Below, piece by piece: positions 7,573 through 16,263 of a stretch of 64,000 nt of DNA. The notes beneath the pieces are model-generated. The model was given only the letters and a program-made list of their open reading frames with translations. It did no database searches and had not been told where the DNA came from. The DNA comes from Roseiarcus sp963732155 (GTDB taxonomy: Bacteria > Pseudomonadota > Alphaproteobacteria > Rhizobiales > Beijerinckiaceae): contig CAVSYB010000006.1 in assembly GCA_963732155.1 (NCBI GenBank), forward strand, positions 434,001-498,000. The letters run 5' to 3'. Made by a program: the position numbers and the translations under genes. Position 1 is the first letter of the stretch, and each line of letters opens with the position of its first letter.

Positions 7573-9165
7573 CTACGCCGTCGCCGCGCTCGGCGCGAAC
7601 AAGGCGGCGACCAGCGCGCCATTGGGGCTGCCGAGCCCGGTACAGGCGTCCCAGCCCGGACTTGCGGCGAAGGTTCCGTTGTCGCCCTGCGTGATGTCGC
7701 GCAAGGCGGCCGGGTTCGAGTAAACCGTCGGATTGATGAAGCCGACCGGGCCGCCCTTCGCCGCGTTGATCCGCGCGATCAGGCCGGCCCACAGCGGCGC
7801 GACCGCGCTGGTTCCGCCGATCACGGTGTCGGTTCCGTCGATGCGCACATCGTAGCCGGTCTCCGGGTCGGCGTCGCCGCTGACGTCGGGCACGCCGCGC
7901 ATGGTCAGAGCGCTCGCGCCGCCCGCGGTCTGCGTCACCCGCAGCCCGCTCTGCCATGTCGGAAGCGCAAAGACGTTGCTGACGCCGCCCCCACCCGAGC
8001 CTTCCTGCTGCGCTTGGTCGTTCCAGACGGTTTCGCTGGCGATCGTCGCGCCGGAGGCGTGAAGGCTGGTTCCTCCACAGGCCAGGGCGTGCGGGCTCGA
8101 TGCGGGAAAATCGACGTGATTGGCGCCGTCGTTCACGCCGTCGCTCGAGCCGCTGTCGCCGGAGGCGACGCAGACGGTGACGCCCATCGTCGCGGCGGCC
8201 TGGAACGCCGAGTCGAAGGCGGTCATCGCCTGCTGGGTCCACGAGGATTCCGGCCCGCCCCAGCTGATGGAGAGGACGGAGGGCTTGTTCGCTGCGTCAT
8301 GAACCGCGGTGGTGATCGCGTCGAGGAAACCGGAGTCGGTGTTGGGAGCGAAATAGACGACGACATGCGCCTGCGGGGCGATCGCGCCGACCACCTCGAT
8401 GTCGAGCATGACCTCCCCGTCAGGACCGTCCGGATCGCCGGTCGGCTTGTTCTTCGCGTGATCCACCGAAACGACGGTGACCCTCGGCGGCGAGCTGACG
8501 CCGAGCGACGAGAAATAGGTCTTCAAATCCGCCGGCCGCTCGCCGCCGCCGAGCTCGATGATCGCCACGCATTCCCCCTGCCCGGCGCCCGGCGGGAAAT
8601 TGTACAGCGAAGCGATCTGCAGCGGCGTGAAGGAGGCGCCGACGACCGCCGGCCTGCGCCGGGCCCGAGGCGCCCGCCGAACACGGAAATGCGGTTTGGC
8701 GGCCGGTCTGTTATCGAGACCGAGGACGGCTTCGACGCGGTCGCGCAGCTCGTCGGGCAATTGGACGCTCCCGACACGGCCGCGATACGAGCCGTCGGGG
8801 CCTTCGAACCGTTGCAGGTCCACGCCGAACGCGGCGTTGAACTTTGCGACGGCGCCGGAGAGCACGACGGTGCGGCGCCCCGCGTGCTCTTCGACCACCG
8901 AGAGACCATGGTCCGCGGCAAACGTCCTGACCGCCGCGATGTCGTCAGCGGCGGCGCCGAACTGCCGCTCGAACTCTTCCCGGGAGAGAGTAGCGCCGCC
9001 GCCGCCGGGACCGGCGAGCTTGCCGACCCGCCCCCGCAACGCATCGGCGTTGCCGCGACGCAAAAGCACAGTGACTTCCAACTGCTCCGCAGGATCGGCC
9101 TTCCCGACGGATTTTGCGCCCGCCATCGGCCGGCGTTCGCTGCCCGCAAGCACGTTCTTCGCCAT
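7573..9165 (-). CDS. S53 family serine-carboxyl peptidase (sedolisin/kumamolisin type)
   Basis: The 530-aa product has a pro-kumamolisin activation domain at about residues 20-160 and a catalytic domain after it. The family catalytic residues are visible: Glu251 and Asp255 in GEVMLDIEV, Asp337 in SGDSGSSDG, and Ser453 in GGTSAVAP. A calcium-site-like end follows (RDIT, then GWDACTGLGSPNG). These enzymes are acid endopeptidases that self-process. The ATG at 9165 has GGAGA 8 nt upstream and is preferred over an in-frame start at 9183. No classical signal peptide is seen, as in several relatives. It converges on the propeller-like gene. Confidence 0.92.
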   Translation of the reverse strand: MAKNVLAGSERRPMAGAKSVGKADPAEQLEVTVLLRRGNADALRGRVGKLAGPGGGGATLSREEFERQFGAAADDIAAVRTFAADHGLSVVEEHAGRRTVVLSGAVAKFNAAFGVDLQRFEGPDGSYRGRVGSVQLPDELRDRVEAVLGLDNRPAAKPHFRVRRAPRARRRPAVVGASFTPLQIASLYNFPPGAGQGECVAIIELGGGERPADLKTYFSSLGVSSPPRVTVVSVDHAKNKPTGDPDGPDGEVMLDIEVVGAIAPQAHVVVYFAPNTDSGFLDAITTAVHDAANKPSVLSISWGGPESSWTQQAMTAFDSAFQAAATMGVTVCVASGDSGSSDGVNDGANHVDFPASSPHALACGGTSLHASGATIASETVWNDQAQQEGSGGGGVSNVFALPTWQSGLRVTQTAGGASALTMRGVPDVSGDADPETGYDVRIDGTDTVIGGTSAVAPLWAGLIARINAAKGGPVGFINPTVYSNPAALRDITQGDNGTFAASPGWDACTGLGSPNGALVAALFAPSAATA

Positions 9166-9611
9166 CGCACGTCTCCTTGCCAAAGCCGCCTAAGTCAGCG
9201 CGTTTCCCCAGCACGAAGCGTTTCGAATAAATCCGCCGCTTGCGCGATCCTCGTCGCGACGCGTTGCGCCGACGCCGCAGCGCCGGCGCCTGCAATTGGC
9301 GCACAATCGCTCGAATCCCGGAAGCGTCTGATGTGATCCGCCGCGGTTCAGAATTGTCCATCGTTCGTTGGAATTGAATCGAATTTGCGCTGCCGTTCGG
9401 CCGGACTGCGCTGGCTGATTTCGTCCCGCTCGGCGGGCAACGAGTAGCGGCCGTTCCGGCGCAGCGTATTCCACGATTGCGGCGGCTTATCGCTCGAACC
9501 TCGCCGATGCGCCCGAGGACACGCGTTTGACGCGCGGGGCCCGATCGGCCAAATTCCCGTCGCACAATCACCAACCTCGCACCAACCTCGCACCAACCTC
9601 GGCGGAAAACC
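9166..9611. other. Divergent intergenic region, S53 peptidase / SDR
   Basis: This 446-bp spacer contains a relatively AT-rich stretch near 9340-9400, a likely promoter zone, and an 11-bp triple repeat at 9570-9602 next to the SDR start. I see no convincing gene. Confidence 0.45.
9570..9602. repeat. Three tandem 11-bp repeats upstream of the SDR gene
   Basis: Units at 9570-9580, 9581-9591 and 9592-9602 read accaacctcgc, with the last base changed in the third copy. The array ends 9 bp before the SDR start codon, within the probable leader, and replaces any clear ribosome-binding site except the following ggcgg. Confidence 0.75.
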
Positions 9612-10403
9612 ATGGCGCTCGCTCCGACGGCCGCGAATCTGACCATCGCCGACCTCGCCGAAAAGGTCGTTCTGATAACCGGCGCCTCGACCGGCATCGG
9701 CGCCGCGCTGGCGCGCGGATTCGCCGCGCAGCGCTCGCGCGTCGCGATCAACTATCATTCCAGCGAGACCGCCGCGCAAAGTCTCGCGCAGGCGATCAGA
9801 GAGGCCGGCGCCGAGGCGCTGCTGGTGCGCGGCGACGTCGCCAAGCCCGACGAATGCCAGCGCGTCGTCGAGGCGACGGCGGCGCATTTCGGCCGCCTCG
9901 ACGGGCTCATCAACAACGCCGGCCTGATGCTCGGCCGCGTGCCTTCGTTCGAGGCGGGCGACGCGCACATTTCCGATGTGATCGACCTCAACGTGCGTTC
10001 GGTGCTCAGCGTCACCCGCGCGGCGACGCCCTGGCTGGAGCGCCAGGGCGGCTTCATCATCAACACCACGTCGATCGCGGCGCGCAACGGCGGCGCCGGC
10101 GGCGCCGTGCTCTACGCGGCGGCGAAGGGGTTCGTATCGACGCTGACGCGCGGCCAGGCCAAGGAGCTGATCGGCAAGAAGATCCGCGTCAACGGCGTCG
10201 CGCCCGGCGTCATCGCGACGCCGTTCCACGAGCGCTACACCAACGCCGCGCAACTGGAGGCGGCGCGTCAGACGATCCCGATGGGCCGCGTCGGCGCGGC
10301 GGAGGAATGCGTCGGCGCCTATCTGTTCCTCGCCTCCGAAATGCTCAGCGGCTACATCATCGGGCAGATCATCGAAGTGAACGGCGGGCAGTTGATGCCG
10401 TAA
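9612..10403 (+). CDS. Short-chain dehydrogenase/reductase (classical SDR)
   Basis: The 263-aa product is an NAD(P)-dependent oxidoreductase of the classical SDR type. The nucleotide-binding TGASTGIG is at residues 23-30, NNAG near 102, the catalytic Ser in INTTSIAA near 155, and YAAAK at 168-172. The C-terminus IIEVNGGQLMP is typical. The residue after the second strand (NYHSSE) suggests NADP preference. The substrate is unknown. A Gfo/Idh/MocA gene starts 36 bp downstream, so both probably act in the same sugar- or polyol-type conversion. Confidence 0.92.
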   Translation: MALAPTAANLTIADLAEKVVLITGASTGIGAALARGFAAQRSRVAINYHSSETAAQSLAQAIREAGAEALLVRGDVAKPDECQRVVEATAAHFGRLDGLINNAGLMLGRVPSFEAGDAHISDVIDLNVRSVLSVTRAATPWLERQGGFIINTTSIAARNGGAGGAVLYAAAKGFVSTLTRGQAKELIGKKIRVNGVAPGVIATPFHERYTNAAQLEAARQTIPMGRVGAAEECVGAYLFLASEMLSGYIIGQIIEVNGGQLMP

Positions 10404-10439
10404 CGCCGCGTTCGGCGCGACCCGGGGGAGGAGACTCGC

Positions 10440-11501
10440 ATGGCGCGCAAGCTGCGCATTGGCTTTGTCGGCCTTGGCCGCGTCTTCGATCTCAATGTGC
10501 GCGGCTATCTCCATCATCCCGAGGCGGAGATCGCCGCGTTATGCGAGCGCGACCCCGCGCTGCTCGCCCGCCGCGCCGCCGAGCATCCGGACGCCCTGGC
10601 GACCGCGGACTTCGAGGCGTTCCTGCGCGCCGGTCTCGACGTGATCGAGATCCTCACGCCGCATCCGCTGCACGAGGCGATGACGGTCGCCGCGCTGGCG
10701 GCCGGCGCGCATGTCAGCGTGCAAAAGCCGATGGCGATGACGCTGGCCGAATGCGACCGCATGATCGCCGCCGCCGACGCCAGCGGCCGGCGCCTGAAAG
10801 TGTTCGAGAACTTCATTTTCTATCCGCCGCTGGTGCGCGCCCGCGAGTTGCTGCGCGAGGGGGCGATCGGCAAGCCGCTGCATTTTCGCATGAAGGTGGT
10901 GATGGCCGACCGGGCGCAGGCGTGGCCGGTGCCGGAGGCGGCGAGCCGCTGGCGCCATGCGCTGGCCGCCGAGGGGCGCGGCGGCCCGATCGTGTTCGAC
11001 CACGGCCATCATATGATGGCGGTGGCGCTGTGGCTGTTCGGCGACGTGCGCGACGGCTTCGCCTGCATCGAGCGCACGGAAACCGACGCCGGCGTCTACG
11101 ACGCGCCGGCGACGCTGACCTGGCGCCACGCCGACCCGCCGGTGCACGGGGTCTGGGACGTGTCGCTGGCGCTGAAGATGACTTTGCGCACCGACTATTA
11201 CGCCGACGCCGAGCGCTTCGAAATCCAGGGCGAGGAGGGCATCATCGAGGTGACGCGCTGCTCCGACCGGATGCTCGACGAGCCGGCGCTGACGCTCTAC
11301 CGCGACGGCGAAGTGCGCGCCTTCCACAATCTGATGACCGACTGGGGCGGCAGTTTCGCGCAATCGACGCGCCATTTCCTCGGCGTGCTCTTCGGCCGCG
11401 AGCCCCAGGAGGCGCTGACCGCGCGCGAGGGCCGGCGGGTGATCGCGCTCTACGACCTGTTCCAGCGCGCCAACGCCGAGCGCCGCGCGGTGACGGGATA
11501 G
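10440..11501 (+). CDS. Gfo/Idh/MocA family oxidoreductase
   Basis: The 353-aa product has an N-terminal Rossmann fold (IGFVGLGRVFDLNVRGYL, residues about 6-23) and the family EKP-like loop, here VSVQKPMAMTLAECDRM near residues 97-113. A C-terminal alpha/beta domain contains IVFDHGHHMMAVALWLFG, where the His pair is a candidate active site. Substrate is unknown; relatives act on sugars, inositols and amino sugars. The start has a strong GGAGGAG site. It follows the SDR gene closely, so an operon is likely. Confidence 0.92.
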   Translation: MARKLRIGFVGLGRVFDLNVRGYLHHPEAEIAALCERDPALLARRAAEHPDALATADFEAFLRAGLDVIEILTPHPLHEAMTVAALAAGAHVSVQKPMAMTLAECDRMIAAADASGRRLKVFENFIFYPPLVRARELLREGAIGKPLHFRMKVVMADRAQAWPVPEAASRWRHALAAEGRGGPIVFDHGHHMMAVALWLFGDVRDGFACIERTETDAGVYDAPATLTWRHADPPVHGVWDVSLALKMTLRTDYYADAERFEIQGEEGIIEVTRCSDRMLDEPALTLYRDGEVRAFHNLMTDWGGSFAQSTRHFLGVLFGREPQEALTAREGRRVIALYDLFQRANAERRAVTG

Positions 11502-11517
11502 CGCGCCGGCCGGCGCG
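11502..11517. terminator. Perfect 16-bp palindrome filling a convergent gap
   Basis: The sequence cgcgccggccggcgcg is a perfect inverted repeat. It exactly fills the 16 bp between the stop codons of the convergent oxidoreductase and cyclase genes. There is no T-run, so it may act as a Rho-independent-like pause or only as a boundary. Confidence 0.4.
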
Positions 11518-13302
11518 TCAGTTTATCGTCACGCCGCCCTTGCGGAGGCCCTCGACGCGGCGCTCGAAATCCTCCGGCTTGCGGAACGGCAGGACGCGGC
11601 GGCGGCGCTCCATCGAGAAGCCGGGATTGATCCGCAGGGTCTGCGCCCACGCCGCCCGGCACTCCGCGGATCGTCCGAGCTGGCCGTAGCACGAGGCCAG
11701 CAGCGCATAGGCGGTCTCCGATTGCGCATTGCGCGCCAGCCGCTGCTCGAGCGCGGCGATCGCCGGCTCGTATTGCCCCAGCGCGAAGCGCGCATCGGCG
11801 ACCAGTTGCAGCGCGATGTCGGGATAATGCGGATCGCGCTTCATGTAGAGTTCGATGTTTTCGATCGCGGCGGCGGGATCGCCGGAGAATATCTGGAGCT
11901 GGGCGGTCAGGCGCAGGCTGTCGGCCGAATTGGGCGAGAGCTCGAGGCACCGTTGCGCCTCGGCCTGCGCGCGGTCGAGATCCTTGGTCCACATGTAGGC
12001 GGCGCAGAGCGCGAAATGGCCGGCGGGGTCCGTCTCATCCATCCGCACCACCCGCTGCGCGAGCTCGAAGCCGGTCCGCAACGATTGTTCGGGATCGCTG
12101 GAAAAGCCGTTGGCGTAGTCGATCAGATGAGTGGCCGCGATGAGCGCATGGGCCGCCGGATAGTTCGGCTCGATCGCAATGGCGCGCTCGAGCAGGCCGC
12201 GCGCGGCGATGCCGCCGGTTCGCGTCGCCGTCCACGCCTGCTCGCGGCCGCGCAGGAACAGCTCGAACGCTTCGACCTTGACCTCGCGCTTCTGGTTCAG
12301 CCGGTCCTGCTCGCCCAGCGTCAGCTTCAATTTCAGGGCGGCGACGATCTCCTTGGTGAGTTCGTCCTGAATCGTGAAAATATCGGTGAGCTCGCGATCG
12401 AACCGGCTCGCCCAGACATGGCCGTCGGTGGTCGAATCGATCAATTGCGCGGTGACCCGCACCCGGTTGCCGGCCTTGCGCACGCTGCCCTCGAGCACGT
12501 AGCGAACGCCGAGCGCCTTGGCGACGTCAGCCACCGAAACCGCCGCCTTCTTGTAGAGGAACGACGAATTGCGCGCGACGACGTGCAGTTCGGACAGCGT
12601 CGACAGATCGGTGATGATGTCCTCGCTGATCCCGTCGGAGAAATACTCCTGTTCGGCGTCGCCGCTGAGATTGTTGAACGCCAGCACGGCGATGGAAGGC
12701 TTGCGGGGAGCGGGCGGCGGCGAGGCGGCCTCCGACGCGGCGGCCTTGGCCGGCGTCGCGGGCTTTTGCTGCGCGGGCGCGCCGACTTCGAGCGAATAGA
12801 CGCGGATCGGCTCGATGATGTTCTTGAGCTGGGTTGCGCCGAGATCGCTGACCGCCAGATCGAGCCGCGCGCGCACCTGGCGATAGGCGTCCTCGGACAG
12901 ACAGACCGCGCCGGGCCGGGCGATTCCTTCGAGCCGCGCCGCGATGTTGACGCCGTCGCCCATCAGATCGCCGTCGCTCTCCTCGACCACGTCGCCGAGG
13001 TGCACGCCGATGCGGAACACGATGCGCCGCTCGGGCGGCAGGCCGGCGTTGCGCTCGACCATGCTGTTCTGCAATTCGATCGCGCAGCGCACCGCGTCGA
13101 CCACGCTGCGGAACTCGACGAGAAATCCGTCGCCCATGCGTTTGACCACCCGCCCGTGGTGCACGTCGATGGTCGGATCGATCAGATCGCTGCGCAGCGC
13201 GCGCAGCCGCGCCAGCGTGCGATCCTCGTCGGCGCCGGCGAGCCGGCTGAATCCGACCACGTCCGCCGCCAGGATCGCCGCCAGTTTCCGCGTCTCGGTC
13301 AT
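11518..13302 (-). CDS. Class III adenylate/guanylate cyclase with TolB-like and TPR regions
   Basis: The 594-aa product starts with a class III cyclase domain (about 5-170). Metal-binding aspartates lie in ILAADVVGFSRL and RMGDGFLVEF, and DGVNIAARLEG is the usual late motif. A short linker leads to a TolB-like N-terminal region (about 215-350: PSIAVLAFNNLSGDAEQEYF ... GSVRKAGNRVRVTAQLID), then TPR-like helical repeats to the end. No membrane segment is evident, so it is probably cytoplasmic, with the TPR part sensing or docking. GGAG lies 9 nt before the ATG. This architecture is very common in Rhizobiales in many paralogues. Confidence 0.92.
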   Translation of the reverse strand: MTETRKLAAILAADVVGFSRLAGADEDRTLARLRALRSDLIDPTIDVHHGRVVKRMGDGFLVEFRSVVDAVRCAIELQNSMVERNAGLPPERRIVFRIGVHLGDVVEESDGDLMGDGVNIAARLEGIARPGAVCLSEDAYRQVRARLDLAVSDLGATQLKNIIEPIRVYSLEVGAPAQQKPATPAKAAASEAASPPPAPRKPSIAVLAFNNLSGDAEQEYFSDGISEDIITDLSTLSELHVVARNSSFLYKKAAVSVADVAKALGVRYVLEGSVRKAGNRVRVTAQLIDSTTDGHVWASRFDRELTDIFTIQDELTKEIVAALKLKLTLGEQDRLNQKREVKVEAFELFLRGREQAWTATRTGGIAARGLLERAIAIEPNYPAAHALIAATHLIDYANGFSSDPEQSLRTGFELAQRVVRMDETDPAGHFALCAAYMWTKDLDRAQAEAQRCLELSPNSADSLRLTAQLQIFSGDPAAAIENIELYMKRDPHYPDIALQLVADARFALGQYEPAIAALEQRLARNAQSETAYALLASCYGQLGRSAECRAAWAQTLRINPGFSMERRRRVLPFRKPEDFERRVEGLRKGGVTIN

Positions 13303-13429
13303 CGTCTCGGTCTCCTGCGGTCCAGACTAGCACGAAGGGCGCCGCGCATGGCCCCCTTGGTCATCGCCGCCGCGAGGCGACGGATGCGGGGACGCCGACG
13401 CTTGGGCGGGCCGTTCCCGGCGCAAGATA

Positions 13430-14956
13430 TCACGGGCCAGGCTCGCCCCCGCTCCGCCGGCGCGGCTTCGGCGTCAGCGTCCGCGCCACGGCGTCGCGCC
13501 AGGCCGCGCATTTGGCCTCACGCTCGCTCTCGCTCATTTCAGGAGCAAAACGCCTCTCGAGCCGCCATTGCGCGGAAAATTGCGCCGGTTGCGGATAGAG
13601 CCCGACGCCGAGGCCCGCGAGATAGGCGGCCCCCAGCGCGGTCGTCTCCAACACCGCGGGCCGATCGACCGGCGCCGCGATGATGTCGGCGAGGCGCTGC
13701 ATCGTATAGTCGGAGGCCGCCATGCCGCCGTCGACGCGCAGCACGGTCGCGCCGTCGAACGCCCAGTCGCCGCGCATCGCCTCCAGGAGGTCGCGCGTCT
13801 GGAAACACACGCTTTCCAGCGCCGCCCGGGCGATTTCGTTCGCCGTCGAGCCGCGCGTCAGATTGTAGATCGCGCCGCGGCATTGGCTGTCCCAATAAGG
13901 CGCCCCGAGGCCGACGAAGGCGGGCACGAACACGACGTTTTCGGCGGGGTCCGCCGCCGCCGCGCGCTCGCCGGACTGCTCGGCGCGGGCGATGATCTTC
14001 AGGCCGTCGCGCAGCCATTGCACCGCCGCGCCGGCGACGAAAATCGAGCCTTCCAGCGCGTAAGTCCGCTTTCCCGCCAGCTGGTAGGCGACGGTCGTCA
14101 ACAATCGGCGCTGCGAGCGCACCGCGTGAGCGCCGGTGTTGAGCAACGCAAAGCAACCCGTGCCGTAGGTCGCCTTCATCATGCCGGGCTCGAAACAGGC
14201 CTGGCCGACGCTCGCCGCCTGTTGATCGCCGGCGACGCCGCGAATGGGAATCTCGCGGCCGAACAATTCGCGCATGGTCGCGCCGAAATCGGCCGCGCAA
14301 TCCTTCACCGCCGGGGCCATCGCCGGCGGCACGCCAAACAGGCCGAGCAAGTCGTCGTCGAAGCGTCCCTTGTGAATGTCGAACAGGCAGGTGCGCGAAG
14401 CGTTGGTCGCGTCGGTGGCGTGGACGCGCCCGCCGGTGAGGCGCCAGATCAGCCAGGAATCGACGGTGCCGAAAACCAGCTCGCCGCCCGCCGCCCTCTC
14501 CCGCGCGCCCGCGACGTGATCGAGAATCCAGGCGATTTTCGTCGCCGAAAAATAGGGATCGAGCCGCAGCCCGGCGCGCCGCCGCACCAGGCTTTCGGCG
14601 CCGCTGGCGGCGAGCGCCTCGCAGACGGCGGCGGTGCGCCGGTCCTGCCAGACGATCGCCGGATGGATCGGCGCGCCGCTCGCCCGCTCCCAGACCAGCG
14701 TCGTCTCGCGCTGATTGGCGATGCCGATGGCGGCGATGTCCGCGACGTCGACGCCGGCCCGCGCGATCGCCGCGCGGCAGGTCGCGACGACGCTCGACCA
14801 GATTTCTTCGGGGTCGTGCTCGACATGGCCGGGCGCCGGATAATGCTGCGCGATCTCCTGTTGCGCGCTCGCCACGGCCAGAAGGCGCGAATCGAACAGG
14901 ATGGCGCGCGTCGAGGTGGTGCCCTGATCGATCGCCAGCACGTATTTCTCAGCCAT
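13430..14956 (-). CDS. glpK: Glycerol kinase
   Basis: GlpK phosphorylates glycerol to glycerol-3-phosphate using ATP. The 508-aa product has the FGGY fold: AIDQGTTSTRAILFD at the N-terminus, GIANQRETTLVW and WQDRRT near residue 100, FGTVDSWLIWRLTGG, GVAGDQQAASVGQ, TYGTGCFALLNTG, and VDGGMAASDYTMQ in the second ATPase half. The ATG at 14956 is the family start (MAEKYVLAIDQGTTS); the frame stays open upstream but that sequence belongs to the YbaK gene in another frame. No glpF or glpD is adjacent, so this gene is isolated from a glp operon. Confidence 0.96.
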   Translation of the reverse strand: MAEKYVLAIDQGTTSTRAILFDSRLLAVASAQQEIAQHYPAPGHVEHDPEEIWSSVVATCRAAIARAGVDVADIAAIGIANQRETTLVWERASGAPIHPAIVWQDRRTAAVCEALAASGAESLVRRRAGLRLDPYFSATKIAWILDHVAGARERAAGGELVFGTVDSWLIWRLTGGRVHATDATNASRTCLFDIHKGRFDDDLLGLFGVPPAMAPAVKDCAADFGATMRELFGREIPIRGVAGDQQAASVGQACFEPGMMKATYGTGCFALLNTGAHAVRSQRRLLTTVAYQLAGKRTYALEGSIFVAGAAVQWLRDGLKIIARAEQSGERAAAADPAENVVFVPAFVGLGAPYWDSQCRGAIYNLTRGSTANEIARAALESVCFQTRDLLEAMRGDWAFDGATVLRVDGGMAASDYTMQRLADIIAAPVDRPAVLETTALGAAYLAGLGVGLYPQPAQFSAQWRLERRFAPEMSESEREAKCAAWRDAVARTLTPKPRRRSGGEPGP

Positions 14957-14991
14957 CGCCCCCTCGCCCTCGTCGCGCATCCCGCGCCCGG

Positions 14992-15457
14992 TCATCGATC
15001 CTGGCAGACGTCGACCCATTGCGCACCGACGAGTTCGGCGAGACGATCCGCGTCGATGCGCACGGCCGCGTTGATCGCGCCGGCGGCCGGCACGACCTCG
15101 CCCAGATCGCGCAGCGAGGCGTCGCAATAGATCGCCAGCGGCGTCGCGAGGCCGAACGGACAGACGCCGCCGACGGGGTGGCCGGTGAGATCGGCCACCT
15201 CTTCGGCGCCCAGCAAGCGCGGCTTGGCGCCGAAGGCGGCCTTGATCTTCTTGTTGTCGAGCCGCGCGTCGCCCGCCACGACGATCAGCACGACCCGCTC
15301 GCCGACGCGCAGCAACAGCGTCTTGGCGATCTGGCGAGGCTCGACGCCATGCGCCGCCGCCGCCAGCGCCACCGTCGCGCTGCTCGCGTCGGTCTCGATG
15401 ATGCGCAGATCGGGCGCCCTTTCGGCAAGGAAGGCGCGAACCGATTTCAGAACTCAT
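14992..15457 (-). CDS. ybaK: YbaK/EbsC family Cys-tRNA(Pro) deacylase-like protein, 5' end out of frame
   Basis: YbaK-family proteins hydrolyse mischarged aminoacyl-tRNA. The main frame shows IAKTLLLRVGERVVLIVVAGDARLDNKKIKAAFG, where the Lys in AKTL is the family active-site residue, and LTGHPVGGVCPFGL. The conserved N-terminus (LKSVRAFLAERAPDLRIIE) is present in this frame but has no start. The only good ATG (15455-15457, with GAGGG upstream) is one base out of frame. Removing one base in the stretch 15451-15454 would give MSLKSVRAFLAERAPDL. So this is a one-base insertion, real or a sequencing error. An internal GTG at 15372 would yield 126 aa lacking the N-terminus. Confidence 0.75.
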
Positions 15458-15834
15458 GCGAAATGCGCCCTCTTCGACGTAGCGGATAAGATCAAACGCA
15501 CGATGCTTGGTTTGCAGGTCCGACGTCGGCGGGTCCGACCTGTGTCCCACCCGACCACCAGATAGCGAGCCGGTGGGCCGACCGCAAACGGTGGGGCGCC
15601 GAAGTTCAGTCAGAAGTCGCCGAGCGGCCGGAACGCGCATTCCGACCGATCCCGGTCAACGCGGCGTTTCTGGAATGCGGACGCCAAGCCGCCGAGGCGC
15701 TTTCGGCGACAATGGGCGTACACCTGACGTTAGGCTTTGAAGGGGCTACTTGAATGCAGATGTGATTGACGGGGCTGTCTTCAACAATTGCGGGACCTGG
15801 AAGTCAGGTCTGCATTGACGTTTGTTCTGGCTCC
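15458..15834. other. Intergenic region upstream of the split hypothetical gene
   Basis: This 377-bp spacer has no convincing gene. It contains an 8-bp inverted repeat (aatgcaga 15753-15760 and tctgcatt 15809-15816, 48 bp apart) and base composition somewhat different from the flanking core genes. Confidence 0.4.
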
Positions 15835-16263
15835 ATGACCCTATCGCCCGCAACACCTTTCCAGTGGATTCCCGGCCGGGGCTACGATCCCGCCGCGTTG
15901 CGACGCCTGGAACAGGCTTCCCCGCGACCCGTCCGTCCGATGGGGGAAGCCTGGTTCAATACCGACAAGCGCCGCATGTACCCGGAACTGCTGGGCGACC
16001 TGGCCGCCGTCCCCGTGAGGGAGCTCGAATACATCCTGGCGCAGATAGCCAATGGAACGTCCAGCTTCGGCCCCTACGACGAGTGGAGCGATTGGTTCCA
16101 CTATCTGCTTCCGCGCCTGCTTCCTCGCAGCCACGAGACTTATGTCGAGCCTTTGCTGGAGATTCTCATCACCGCCCTCTTCACCCAGTATCCGGCGGGG
16201 TTGGGGGATGCGCGCTATCCCGGCTTCCGCGAAGACGTGCTCGCCACCGTGGGTCAATGCTGA
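15835..16263 (+). CDS. Hypothetical protein, N-terminal part of a frame-split gene
   Basis: The 142-aa frame begins MTLSPATPFQWIPGRGYDPA and continues with tryptophan- and proline-rich helical sequence (GPYDEWSDWFHYLLPRLLPR near residues 80-100). I do not recognise a family. It ends TVGQC-stop exactly where a second frame takes over. Inserting one base after the TGC codon (tgctgatg to tgcctgatg) would join both parts into one 327-aa protein reading through GQCLMDAVCWPGG. Start uncertain; an in-frame TTG at 15766 is possible. The region stands between YbaK and glnE and looks acquired. Confidence 0.5.
   Translation: MTLSPATPFQWIPGRGYDPAALRRLEQASPRPVRPMGEAWFNTDKRRMYPELLGDLAAVPVRELEYILAQIANGTSSFGPYDEWSDWFHYLLPRLLPRSHETYVEPLLEILITALFTQYPAGLGDARYPGFREDVLATVGQC

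Noticed and set aside
15753..15816. 8-bp inverted repeat with 48-bp spacing upstream of the split hypothetical gene
   Set aside because: It is short, widely spaced and not flanked by target duplications or a transposase; chance is sufficient explanation.
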